Shown here piece by piece: positions 36,808 through 46,401 of a DNA stretch of 64,000 bases. The DNA is taken from NCBI GenBank assembly GCA_963855995.1, contig OY979730.1:1798501-1862500 (forward strand), written 5' to 3'. Made by a program: the position numbers and the translations under genes. Numbering within the stretch: position 1 is the stretch's first letter; every line of letters begins with the position of its first letter. The stretch comes from Muricea muricata (taxonomy: Eukaryota > Cnidaria > Anthozoa > Malacalcyonacea > Plexauridae). A model generated the notes under the pieces. The model did not search any database. It saw nothing but the letters and a program-made list of their open reading frames with translations, and had not been told where the DNA came from.

Positions 36808-39800
36808 GTAAGTGTTACAAACGGAACATGAAGTATTTTGGTAGCATTTTATGCGGGCTCGGAGAGAAGCAAAAAAGTAGAGTTAAAAAATAAAATATAT
36901 ATTTTTGGCGCCATTGGCTAGTTTTTTTTTGTTGAACCTTTTGTTTGGAGTTGTGATATAGCGAACCAGCGAACCGTTCTCAAGTCGGTGAGAACATTTG
37001 GACCTTCGACAGCCGGATTTAATCGGGAAATTTGGCAATTTTGGACGAAGTAATACGAGAGCTTAAAATTCAAGATGGCGGACTCTTCTGGAACTTTAAA
37101 AACTCAGTGTTTAGAAAGTATTGAACGACTAAAACGGGAAAAAAGGAATGCAAAAGCAAGACTGACAAGAGAAAGGAACAAATTATACGAACTCATATCG
37201 TCGGGAAGCACAAGTAAGAATACAATACGGCGATATATTAATAAGATAAAATCCGAATTCATTATAATAGAGAAATTACTAAATAAGTTGAAGGAAACAT
37301 TTATATTCGAGAACATTGCAGAATCTGAAATTGAAGTAGAAAAAATTGGCAAAGAGATTGAGGAAATTGGTGACCAAGTAGATGTTATTATTGAAGAAGC
37401 AGAAACACATATAAAAGAAAGATTAGAAAGGGGTGAAACAGAATCTTCAGTAATATCGTTAAGGCCCTCAGGCTCAACCCATTCAGAGTATGAATTACAA
37501 CAACAATCAGAGTTGCAGGCAGCAAACAAAAGAGTCCTAACATTACAAGAAGAGGAAAAACAAAAGGAGGAAGAGTTTAACAGGACAGCTGCAGAATTTG
37601 AACTGGCAAAACAAAGAACGGATGAGGCACGTAAGATTGCTTGTATTATTGATGTAAGATCTCATAATGCTACCCCCAAAACCGTGCATGACTCTGATGA
37701 AACATGTTCCCCCAGCCAATTACCACAGCTGAATGTACCAAAACCTAGTACCCCTCTGAATGAGATGGACCCTAATCAGTTTCCAACACGATTAACCTTG
37801 AACCCCAGTGCCCCCCCAGCAGAGACACACCCTATCCACTTCCCACCACAGCAAGCCTCATACTCCGGTGCCCCCCCAGCAGAGACACACCCTATCCACT
37901 TCCCACCACACCAAGCCTCATACCCCGGTGCCCCCCCAGCAGAGACACACCCTATCCACTTCCCACCACAGCAAGCCTCATACCCCGGTGCCCCCCCAGC
38001 AGAGACACACCCTACCCACTTCCTACCACAGCAAGCCTCATACCCCGGTGCCCCCCCAGCAGAGACACACCCTAATCAATTCCCACCACAACAAACTCTA
38101 GATCCCACCACCACAGCGTTTCAGTTTCCTCCATCACAGTCCCCACGACGACCCATCCCGGACACTGACCTAAGCGATCATGGACCTCCGTCTCTAGGTT
38201 ATCCTACCCAGTTTCCATGGCAACAAACATCAAATCCTGTCGTGACTAGACACATCCGTGACACATATAAGCCAGCTACCCAGTTACCATCACCTGTTCT
38301 TGAACCTGGCGTGAGTAGAGATATTCTAAGACAACAAACACATATCCCTTATCAGCAGCAAACATCCCATGCAGTACCAAGTTCAAATACCCCAGCTTTG
38401 CACAGGATGGGGCCTATTAAATTAAAAGGCGTGGACTTGCCAACATTTGATGGGGAGGACAAAGTAGAATATGAACAGTGGAAAGCTGCCTTCACATCTG
38501 CTGTCGACTATGCAGACATACCAGTTAATGAGAAAATGTTACGGTTGCAAAACAGTTTGAAAGGCAAAGCACTCAAGATGGTTAAAGATCTGGGATTCTC
38601 TTTGAATGCTTATGAAAGAGCCAAAGAAAAACTGGATAAGAAATACGGAGGACAAAGAAGGCTGCAAATTAAGACATTGACGACGTTGAAGAATTGGAAA
38701 AAGGTGCAACACAAAAGTTTGAGTGAGTTAGAAGAGTTTTTGACAGTGTTGGACAGGACATTGATAGTTTTGAAGGACACGTGTTCTGAACAGGGAGACC
38801 TCTTCGGACAGAGTTTGAACCTCATAAGTAAAGAAAAACTACCAGAAGAGGATGTACAATGTTATAAATCATGGTTAATGGAGCATTCAAAGGGGGACAC
38901 CTTTGAAACACTTGTTGAGTGGGTAGAGTTGAAAGTTCAGATTATGGAAGAAGCTAAGGAGGAAACAAGTGGCCTAGGAGCTAATAGAAATGGTGATCAA
39001 AGAACAAACAGGAGAAGAGAAAGAGGCTTCAGCACGATGTACAAGGGTAACGGCAAGTGTGTTGTACAAACATGTAAGAACAACCATCCTCCTTGGGTCT
39101 GTGATAACTTCAAATCATTGCCAGTATCAAATCGTAAGGCGTTAATAGAAAAATCGAGACGGTGTTATCGATGCTTAGGAGTCGGGCACAAAGCTATTCA
39201 TTGCAATCGAGCGAAACGTTGTGGCGTAGACGGCTGTGACAGCACGCAGCACAACAAGTTACTCCATATCCCACGGCAGCAAGAGCAGAATAACCATACT
39301 GGTTCTTCCCTCCACCCTCCACAGCAGCCCAGCTCCACCCTGGAAACCCATCACAGAACATCAGAAGACGGGAACAATGGACAACAATCAAGAGAAAGTG
39401 GAAACACTGCTGATACTAGATCTTATGTAACTCAACGGGCCGATTATATATCGTTAATGGTTTTACCAGCGGTAATCAAGAATGGGGAAAGAGAATTGAA
39501 AGTAAACGTCATGCTTGACCCTTGCTCAACTGGTTCATATGTGACGGAAGCTGCTGCGGAGGAACTACAACTGAATGGGGAAACGTACGATTTGACAATC
39601 TCGGGAACTGGTGGATCACAAGTTAAAAAACAGTCCAAACAAGTGAGTCTTGTTGTCAAAAGCCTGATAAAGAACTTTTCGGAATGCTTAAGTGCCAACG
39701 TCTTGAACAATATAACTGGAGATACGCCAGCTTTCAACTGGGCAGAATTGAAAGACCAATGGCCCCATTTGGCTTCAGTTCCCTTTGAGCAAACTGCCAG

Positions 39801-42800
39801 AAGAAAGCAGATTGATGTATTGATTGGCAGCGACCAACCGTTGTTTCATCATGTTCTAAAAGAAGTACACGGTAATAAACCCGCCGACCCAATTGCTAGA
39901 CTTACCCATCTTGGGTGGGTTTGCTTTGGACCAACCATCGTTGAGGAACATCGACGTAAGTCGCGTTCCTACTTTACACGTACATATCGTTCAAGTCAGG
40001 TTGAAAAGTCAGTCATTCACCCACAAGATGATCAACTCAGGCAATTCTGGGAACTTGAAGCTCTTGGAATAAAGGACACTGACGATAAAACATTAGATGA
40101 AAAAGAAGCAGTTGCTAAAGCATCAGAGAGCATAATTTGCGAAGACGGACGATATTCCGTTGGAATTCCGTGGAAGAAGGGGGAACCAGACCTAGAAAAC
40201 AACTACGAGATGGCGTTAGTAAGACTAAAAAGTCAGGAGAAAGCGCTCAGAAGGAAAGGTTCAGAAGCAATGCATGCATACAATAAAATAATCGAAGATT
40301 ACGAAAGAAAGGGTTATGTGAAGAAGGTAGAGAAAACCAACGAACCAAATCAGTGGTTTTTACCCCATTTTGCTGTGATCAAAGAAGAAAGAACAACGAC
40401 AAAAACGCGAATAGTTTTTGATGCTGCGGCGAAAGACCGTGGAAAAAGTTTAAATGACGCAATTCGTGCCGGTCCGAAGCTTCAGAAGGATTTGTTGAAT
40501 GTTTTACTGCGCTTCAGACGCTCCCCAGTCGCGTTGTCTGGGGATATCTCAGAAATGTTTCTGCAAGTGGGCTTGCTGAAAGATGATCGTATTTACCATC
40601 GATTTCTTTGGCGTAATCTAGACTCATCCAGAGAGCCGTATGTTTATGAATTCCAACGACTTGTGTTTGGCAACACAGCCTCACCCTTTATTGCCCAGTT
40701 TGTCCTTCAGAAGCACGCTAAGGATAACGCAGAAGACTATCGTGAAGCGGCAGGAACAGTTAGCGACTCCATGTATGTAGATGATGTTCTAGATTCCCGT
40801 GAAACCTCCAAGGATGTGATAGAATTGCGAAGACAACTTTCAGAGTTACTGGAATTAGCAAGTTTTCGACTTCGAAAGTGGTCGTCGAATGAGAAATCAG
40901 TACTAGAGGATGTACCAGAGGAAGACCGACAACCAGGTGTAGAGGTTCGGGAAGACGGACGTCCAACGGGCAACGTGAAAACCCTTGGAGTAACATGGAA
41001 GTCTGAGAATGACGTATTCATCTTCAACATCCAGCTTCCCGAAATTAAGGAAATAACCACAAAAAGAGAGGTCCTCAGCGCAATTTCAACTCTATTCGAC
41101 CCGTTACAATTTCTATCACCCTTTACGGTAAGAGCCAAAATCCTTATGCAAGACATATGGACTGCCGGCCTTGATTGGGATAGTCCACTTCCGAAGAATC
41201 TCCTTGACCGTTGGCATAACTGGGTCAACGAGTTACAACACCTCTGCCTTTTTGAGATACCACGCTGCCTACGATATCCTTCTCCTGATGAAAAAGAGTT
41301 ACACATGTTTTCCGACGCTTCGAAGGACGCGTATGCTGCTTGTGCTTATCTCGTTTGTCATTATGAAGAACGTGCACCTACATCAGTGTTGATCGCATCG
41401 AAAAGTCGAGTTGCACCTGTGAAATCCATGACGATTCCAAGACTCGAATTGATGGGGGCGGTAATATCAGCACGCTTAGCAAATACCATACTCCAGTCCA
41501 TCGAAGTAAACAAAGCTATTTACTGGACGGACTCCACGAATGTCCTCTACTGGGTAAGAAACCAAAGTCGCAATTTTAAAACCTTCGTTGCCAACAGGAT
41601 CGGGGAAATCCAAAGATTGACGAACCCTGAACAGTGGAGACATGTCCCGGGTGAATTAAACCCCGCTGATTTGGCGACTCGAGGAATTAAAGTTTCTGAG
41701 CTTGTTCAAAGTAAAGTGTGGAAAGAGGGGCCTCAATTTCTTTTGGAAGATGAAATAAATTGGCCTTCAGATCCACCTGGAACGAGTGCTTCACAGAATG
41801 ATGTACAAGAAGAGAGTAAAATGGCCCGGACACACGTCGCCCAAGTGTCAGAGGAGAATGTTTTGAATCCACGGACTTTTTCAAGTCTAAGACGGCTCGT
41901 TTCCATAACTGCATGGATAAAGCGTTTCGTGAACAATTGTAAGCGTTCGGTCGAACTAAGAGTCTTCAGCAGAGATCTATCGGTTAAAGAATTAAATGAA
42001 GCGGAAACTTATTGGTTGAAACGTGCCCAGATAGAAAGATTTCAAGACGCAAAAGGACGGAACAGTTTGGAGAATCTAAACACTATAAAGGATGCGGAAG
42101 GACTTATTCGTATAGATGGGAGATTACGTCATGCAGATTTACCATATAACAGCAAACACCCTGTTATCTTACCAAAAGAACACCCGATCACGAAGCTGGT
42201 GATAAAAGCGGTTCATGAAAAACTCGGACATGGATCGGGAGTGGAACATACCCTTTCCGAATTGCGTAGTAGGTTTTGGGTTATCAAGGGTCGTGCGATG
42301 GTACGTGAAGTTATTAATCGGTGCCAGGTTTGTAAGAAAAGATTCAATGCAAAACCCCATGGGCAAACGATGGCGCCGTTACCGAGACCAAGAGTAGTTT
42401 CATCAATTAAAGCCTTTGATCGAATTGGTGTAGACTACGGAGGCCCATACCTGACAAAACAGGGGCGCGGTAAGAGTAGAGCTAAGAGATACCTGTGTTT
42501 GTTTACGTGTCTGGTGACTCGTGCTGTGCATTTAGAACTTGCTTACGCCTTGGACACGGACTCGTTTATGAATGCGTTTACCAGAATGGTGTCACGGAGG
42601 GGGACGCCTTCATACATTATCTCTGATAATGGTACCAACTTCGTTTCAGGAGAACGAGAACTTAGAGAGCTGGTTGAACAATTAGATCAAGATAAAATCA
42701 AGAAAGAAAGTTTGCGCCTTTCTCATATTGAATGGCATTTTAATCCACCGTCAAGCCCTCATTTTGGAGGAGTCTTCGAAATTATGATAAAAAGTGCAAA

Positions 42801-45517
42801 GAAAGCTATAAAGGGGATATTGGGAAATGCGGACGTCTCCGATGAAGAACTGCACACAGCTATTTGTGGGGCAGAGAAGTTGCTGAACTCGAGGCCCATT
42901 ACATATGTCAGTTCGGATTCGAAAGACCTATGCCCTCTGACTCCAAATCATTTCATTCATGGACAGTTAGGAGGAACGTTTGCAACAGATGCAACGGAAG
43001 AAGAAGCTTTCAACCCCCGTAAGAGATGGCAGCGTGTTCAACAACTAATCAGCCAAGTATGGAAGCGTTGGAGGAAAGAATTGTTGCCAGCTTTAAACTG
43101 CAGAAAGAAATGGTTCCATCCTACCCGCAACATGAAGGAAGGAGACATTGTTTTGATAGTGGAGCCAAATGCTAGACGTGGTGACTGGCCCTTGGGTCGA
43201 ATTACCGAAACGTTACCCGGTGATGATGGTTTGGTGCGTATTGTCAGAGTTAAAGCTAAGGACAAAGAATATTTACGACCGGTACACAGATTGTGTCCAT
43301 TAGAGTATGTTTAATTGTAATTATATGGATTCTTAAAGTTTGGATGAGTTAGTTTGCTAGCTAGTGATGTTATCTATACAATTGTTGAACAGAGCGGACA
43401 TTGTATGACCGTATAACTTAGTGGACGTTAGCGAGTTTATATTCCTGTTAAAATTATTCAAGAGTTTTTTTTTTTTTTTTTCGAATGTTATACATTCGGG
43501 AGGGGGATGTTACAAACGGAACATGAAGTATTTTGGTAGCATTTTATGCGGGCTCGGAGAGAAGCAAAAAAGTAGAGTTAAAAAATAAAATATATATTTT
43601 TGGCGCCATTGGCTAGTTTTTTTTTGTTGAACCTTTTGTTTGGAGTTGTGATATAGCGAACCAGCGAACCGTTCTCAAGTCGGTGAGAACAGTAAGTTTC
43701 TTCGTAATTCTCGATTTGTACTAAATCACATGTGTCATGCGCCACGCGGTACATGTCGCCATTACATGTTCTCATAAACACCGCGGGAAAACGTCTGCGC
43801 ATGCGCAAATGTTTGAAATATTGCAGGGAATTTAAATCCCTTTTTCTGAAGCACAATCATTCATTTAAATTGCTAAAGATAAGTGAAACAAAAAACATTA
43901 GGACGGGTTGTTGGGATATTAAAAAAAGGTTTTGTAACGTTAAGAATGCAAAAAACAAATTTTAATTGAAAAATTGATGTTTAAGCCCGAGAGGCGTGTG
44001 TCTATTTCTTAAAATATTCTCGAAGACCGGACTCAAAACAGAAGAGTTTTGCAAACTGTTTAAGAGTTTTGCATTTTCATATGCTTAAACTGTGCAGAGT
44101 AGGTCATTACCCTTGAATACAATCAACGACTCAACGCAGAATGTTTTCATTCTACACTGTACGCAAAAAAGTTATTGGCAAAAATGTGGATACTATTAAC
44201 CTATGGAAAATTTCCTCGTTCATTCGGTCGAGTAGCTTTCGTAAACCAGTGCATAAATTTTTCCTTAGTCACCTCTGGCCTGCATTTATTTTCTAGGCAC
44301 GTAAACTACAATTATTTCTTGTTTTTAAGTTCACAAGTTCGTTGCTAATATTTTTTCTCCAAGGCCACACATGCGAGGCACTTCTTTTGACTGCCATATT
44401 TCGAAATAAATAAACCAGCTCGAAATCGCCAAACACCCAAATTTCAGTAAAATTGACGCATGCGCGGGCGTTTTTCCGCGGTGTTTCTCTCACAGGAATC
44501 ATGAATATTTCTTTTAAAGGTTCTTTGATACGTCATGGAGATATGATAAGGAATGCCAACTGTCCTAAAGATCAGTACATGGTGGTCAAGACTGCATCTT
44601 ACCGTGGCTTGTCTGATACAAAGACATGTGGTTTGAGTGATGGTTATAGCTGTGAAATGGATATAACATGTCGTGTTAAGAAACAATGTGATGGTCAACA
44701 TGAGTGCAATATAACTGTGGATAACAACTTGTTCTCTGATGATCTGTGTCCTGGATTGACAAAATATTTCTACTTTGAATATCAATGTACCGATGACGCG
44801 ATCTCTTTTAATGAATCAAATCTTTCTGTCTGTCTACCGGGTAACGGCCCTCGAGTATTGATCAACATGTCCAGTGGTGTCATCAAAGCAAAGGAAGGTG
44901 ATCTTGTCAACCTACTGTGTTCTGCTCAAGGTGAACCACCAATTACTTTTAGTTGGGAAAAAGATCAGAAACCACTGGAAAGTTTTGCAGTTGTAACTGA
45001 AGGGCCTCATCGCAGTTCCTTACTTGTTGTAAACGTAAAAGATGACACTAGTTTTGGAAAATATATTTGTCACATCCAAGATCGATGTAAAAAAACTGCT
45101 TACACAACTTATTACATTCAAAAGCAAGAGGAAACTAATTCTAAAGAATACCTTATTGCAGTAATAATATTAGCAATTCTATTAATCATTTCTTTTGTTC
45201 TCCTCGTTTACTTCATCTGCAAAAACCACCGAGGAAAACCATTAAACAATGCAGCAAACATGGACGGTAAGAACGACAGAAATAATTCAAAACACTTTGA
45301 TGATAATCCAACCAACAATGAAGATGCTGGTTATGAACAAGTGGAACTAAATGACGAACACTCGACGTATACAGCTCTCAAAAGGTCTGGAGAAGAAGAA
45401 ACTGATGATAAGTTATATACGCATCTCGTCAAAGAAGAACCACAAGACTACCTCATACAGCAAACTGAACAAGAAACTGAAGAAGGCTATGAAATTCCGA
45501 CCGAAACTGGAATGTGA
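36313..45517 (+). CDS. Gene B: transmembrane SUEL-Ig lectin receptor with tyrosine tail (5' leader not found)
   Basis: Two exons are certain: 36313-36807 and 44520-45517, joined in phase 1 into 497 codons without a leader. The intron contains a complete BEL/Pao element. Order: the N-terminal six-cysteine domain shared with A and C; a SUEL lectin domain (CGLSDGYSCEMDITC, LCPGLTKYFYFEYQC); one I-set Ig domain (VNLLCSAQGEPPITFSW ... FGKYICHI); a membrane helix (AVIILAILLIISFVLLVYF); and a tail of about 100 residues with YEQV, STYTAL, LYTHL and YEIP. SUEL, Ig, helix and tail lie in one exon, unlike gene A. The first SUEL cysteine is replaced by arginine (LIRHGDM). The leader exon is missing; a donor-like site at 35951|35952 resembles those upstream of A and C. 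A recognition and signalling role is inferred. Confidence 0.82.
36813..36996 (+). repeat. 5' LTR of the BEL/Pao element
   Basis: 184 bp, starting TGTTACAAACGG and ending GTGAGAACA. It contains TATA-like AAAATATATA and AATAAA within one short AT-rich segment. Confidence 0.95.
37075..43314 (+). CDS. BEL/Pao Gag-Pol polyprotein
   Basis: A single frame of 2,079 codons, starting at the ATG in CAAGATGGCGG. Order: coiled-coil and charged region (residues 1-200); five tandem 20-residue proline-rich repeats (about 240-345); Gag-like domain (about 440-620); CCHC zinc knuckle CYRCLGVGHKAIHC (about 695); aspartic protease with VMLDPCSTGSYV (about 812); reverse transcriptase with ALSGDISEMFLQV and catalytic YVDD (about 1233); Pao-type RNase H starting at HMFSDASKDAYA (about 1410); integrase HHCC region (about 1715-1755) and catalytic core with VDYGGPY, SDNGTNF and FEIMIKSAKKA supplying D, D and E; then a DUF5641-type C-terminal domain. 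There is no frameshift or stop, so it may be competent for transposition. Its proteins would copy and insert the element; they do not serve the host gene. Confidence 0.97.
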   Translation: MADSSGTLKTQCLESIERLKREKRNAKARLTRERNKLYELISSGSTSKNTIRRYINKIKSEFIIIEKLLNKLKETFIFENIAESEIEVEKIGKEIEEIGDQVDVIIEEAETHIKERLERGETESSVISLRPSGSTHSEYELQQQSELQAANKRVLTLQEEEKQKEEEFNRTAAEFELAKQRTDEARKIACIIDVRSHNATPKTVHDSDETCSPSQLPQLNVPKPSTPLNEMDPNQFPTRLTLNPSAPPAETHPIHFPPQQASYSGAPPAETHPIHFPPHQASYPGAPPAETHPIHFPPQQASYPGAPPAETHPTHFLPQQASYPGAPPAETHPNQFPPQQTLDPTTTAFQFPPSQSPRRPIPDTDLSDHGPPSLGYPTQFPWQQTSNPVVTRHIRDTYKPATQLPSPVLEPGVSRDILRQQTHIPYQQQTSHAVPSSNTPALHRMGPIKLKGVDLPTFDGEDKVEYEQWKAAFTSAVDYADIPVNEKMLRLQNSLKGKALKMVKDLGFSLNAYERAKEKLDKKYGGQRRLQIKTLTTLKNWKKVQHKSLSELEEFLTVLDRTLIVLKDTCSEQGDLFGQSLNLISKEKLPEEDVQCYKSWLMEHSKGDTFETLVEWVELKVQIMEEAKEETSGLGANRNGDQRTNRRRERGFSTMYKGNGKCVVQTCKNNHPPWVCDNFKSLPVSNRKALIEKSRRCYRCLGVGHKAIHCNRAKRCGVDGCDSTQHNKLLHIPRQQEQNNHTGSSLHPPQQPSSTLETHHRTSEDGNNGQQSRESGNTADTRSYVTQRADYISLMVLPAVIKNGERELKVNVMLDPCSTGSYVTEAAAEELQLNGETYDLTISGTGGSQVKKQSKQVSLVVKSLIKNFSECLSANVLNNITGDTPAFNWAELKDQWPHLASVPFEQTARRKQIDVLIGSDQPLFHHVLKEVHGNKPADPIARLTHLGWVCFGPTIVEEHRRKSRSYFTRTYRSSQVEKSVIHPQDDQLRQFWELEALGIKDTDDKTLDEKEAVAKASESIICEDGRYSVGIPWKKGEPDLENNYEMALVRLKSQEKALRRKGSEAMHAYNKIIEDYERKGYVKKVEKTNEPNQWFLPHFAVIKEERTTTKTRIVFDAAAKDRGKSLNDAIRAGPKLQKDLLNVLLRFRRSPVALSGDISEMFLQVGLLKDDRIYHRFLWRNLDSSREPYVYEFQRLVFGNTASPFIAQFVLQKHAKDNAEDYREAAGTVSDSMYVDDVLDSRETSKDVIELRRQLSELLELASFRLRKWSSNEKSVLEDVPEEDRQPGVEVREDGRPTGNVKTLGVTWKSENDVFIFNIQLPEIKEITTKREVLSAISTLFDPLQFLSPFTVRAKILMQDIWTAGLDWDSPLPKNLLDRWHNWVNELQHLCLFEIPRCLRYPSPDEKELHMFSDASKDAYAACAYLVCHYEERAPTSVLIASKSRVAPVKSMTIPRLELMGAVISARLANTILQSIEVNKAIYWTDSTNVLYWVRNQSRNFKTFVANRIGEIQRLTNPEQWRHVPGELNPADLATRGIKVSELVQSKVWKEGPQFLLEDEINWPSDPPGTSASQNDVQEESKMARTHVAQVSEENVLNPRTFSSLRRLVSITAWIKRFVNNCKRSVELRVFSRDLSVKELNEAETYWLKRAQIERFQDAKGRNSLENLNTIKDAEGLIRIDGRLRHADLPYNSKHPVILPKEHPITKLVIKAVHEKLGHGSGVEHTLSELRSRFWVIKGRAMVREVINRCQVCKKRFNAKPHGQTMAPLPRPRVVSSIKAFDRIGVDYGGPYLTKQGRGKSRAKRYLCLFTCLVTRAVHLELAYALDTDSFMNAFTRMVSRRGTPSYIISDNGTNFVSGERELRELVEQLDQDKIKKESLRLSHIEWHFNPPSSPHFGGVFEIMIKSAKKAIKGILGNADVSDEELHTAICGAEKLLNSRPITYVSSDSKDLCPLTPNHFIHGQLGGTFATDATEEEAFNPRKRWQRVQQLISQVWKRWRKELLPALNCRKKWFHPTRNMKEGDIVLIVEPNARRGDWPLGRITETLPGDDGLVRIVRVKAKDKEYLRPVHRLCPLEYV
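37801..38100 (+). repeat. 60-bp tandem repeat within BEL gag region, five copies
   Basis: Nearly identical 60-bp units, each beginning GCCCCCCCAGCAGAGACACA, encode a 20-residue proline-rich repeat. The copies differ at few positions, which implies recent expansion. Confidence 0.95.
43508..43691 (+). repeat. 3' LTR of the BEL/Pao element
   Basis: By eye it reads identical to the 5' LTR over all 184 bp, including the nine-T run. It is followed by the second GTAAG and by the normal continuation of the gene B intron (TTTCTTCGTAATTCTCG). Confidence 0.95.
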
Positions 45518-46401
45518 CGTGTTAGAATATAACAATAAACGAAAAAAGTAATCAATATGAGTTAGTTGCATGCTTGATAGTAACAAACAGTTTTGCAGTG
45601 TAAATGTAGCTAGTTTCTACAGCGCTTCACGTTTTATCCGTTTTACTAGAAGAAATAGAAACCGTAGAATTAGTATAATGCAAGAGTCGAATAGAACCCA
45701 TTGTAAACAATATCTTTTATATATGTTTCGTTTTTGTTGATCGCCACATAGCTAACACTTATTTTACTTGTTCAGTGCAGATCATAGATGTATATCAAAT
45801 ATTCATTAAATATGAATTTTTTTCTGTTTTCTTCATGAATTGTTAATTAATTTCACAGTTGTTGATAAATCATCAACTCGCTGGTAGCCGAATTACCTAA
45901 TGACAAAAAATAGCGTTTCCTTTACGTAACTTTTACAGGTCATACGTATCTCATTTAATCTCGAGTAGGCATCACACATGCATTGACCGGGAACAGTTGA
46001 AAAACATTTATCAAGCATAGTTCCTCCGGAACAAATCGAACTTTTGCGATGACATGGTGCAATGCCCCGACCACTAAAGCCACGGAGGTAACTGACAGGA
46101 GTCAACGTGATTATGTGTACTTTAGGGTGGTAATGCCTGCGAATAGGTCGATGGTAATATCACCCAGGCGAATGCATTTCGTGACTTACGCCACATACTG
46201 GATAAAAACAGGAACTACGGAGTGCAACGCACCAAGCAGACGGGAAGCTACATAAGAGCAAATACAAAAAGACACAAAGACATCCCACTCATGATACCGA
46301 GTGGTTTTGAGAACTGATCTTGTTTTGCCAGATGGACGTCTGTCGTTTTCTGCATAAATATCATCTGAAGTAAACTAGAAGCTTCAATAAAGTCAAGGAA
46401 A
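45518..46401. other. Intergenic between genes B and C
   Basis: A poly(A)-type signal AATAAA lies about 12 bp after the gene B stop (CAATAAACG), at 45531-45537. No gene or repeat was identified in the rest. Confidence 0.45.

Larger units (their letters stand above)
36813..43691 (+). mobile_element. Full-length BEL/Pao LTR retrotransposon inserted in gene B
   Basis: 6,879 bp between TG and CA ends, with 184-bp LTRs at 36813-36996 and 43508-43691 that read as identical, and a 5-bp target duplication GTAAG at 36808-36812 and 43692-43696. One uninterrupted ORF fills the interior. A primer-binding-site candidate (TGGACCTTCGACAGCCGG, 36999-37016) lies two bases inside the left LTR and partly resembles the 3' end of tRNA-Tyr. 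A polypurine tract (GGGAGGGGGA, 43498-43507) abuts the right LTR. The orientation is the same as the host gene. Confidence 0.97.

Noticed and set aside
37808-38101. 97-codon + strand ORF rich in His/Pro/Ser
   Set aside because: It is an out-of-frame reading of the 60-bp repeat inside the BEL polyprotein.
40737-41306. 189-codon - strand ORF opposite the BEL reverse transcriptase
   Set aside because: An antisense shadow of the pol frame with no family similarity.
43470-43485. Long T-run before the right BEL LTR as a possible terminator or polyA remnant
   Set aside because: It lies inside the element between the ORF and polypurine tract; poly-T here is more simply part of the BEL 3' non-coding segment.
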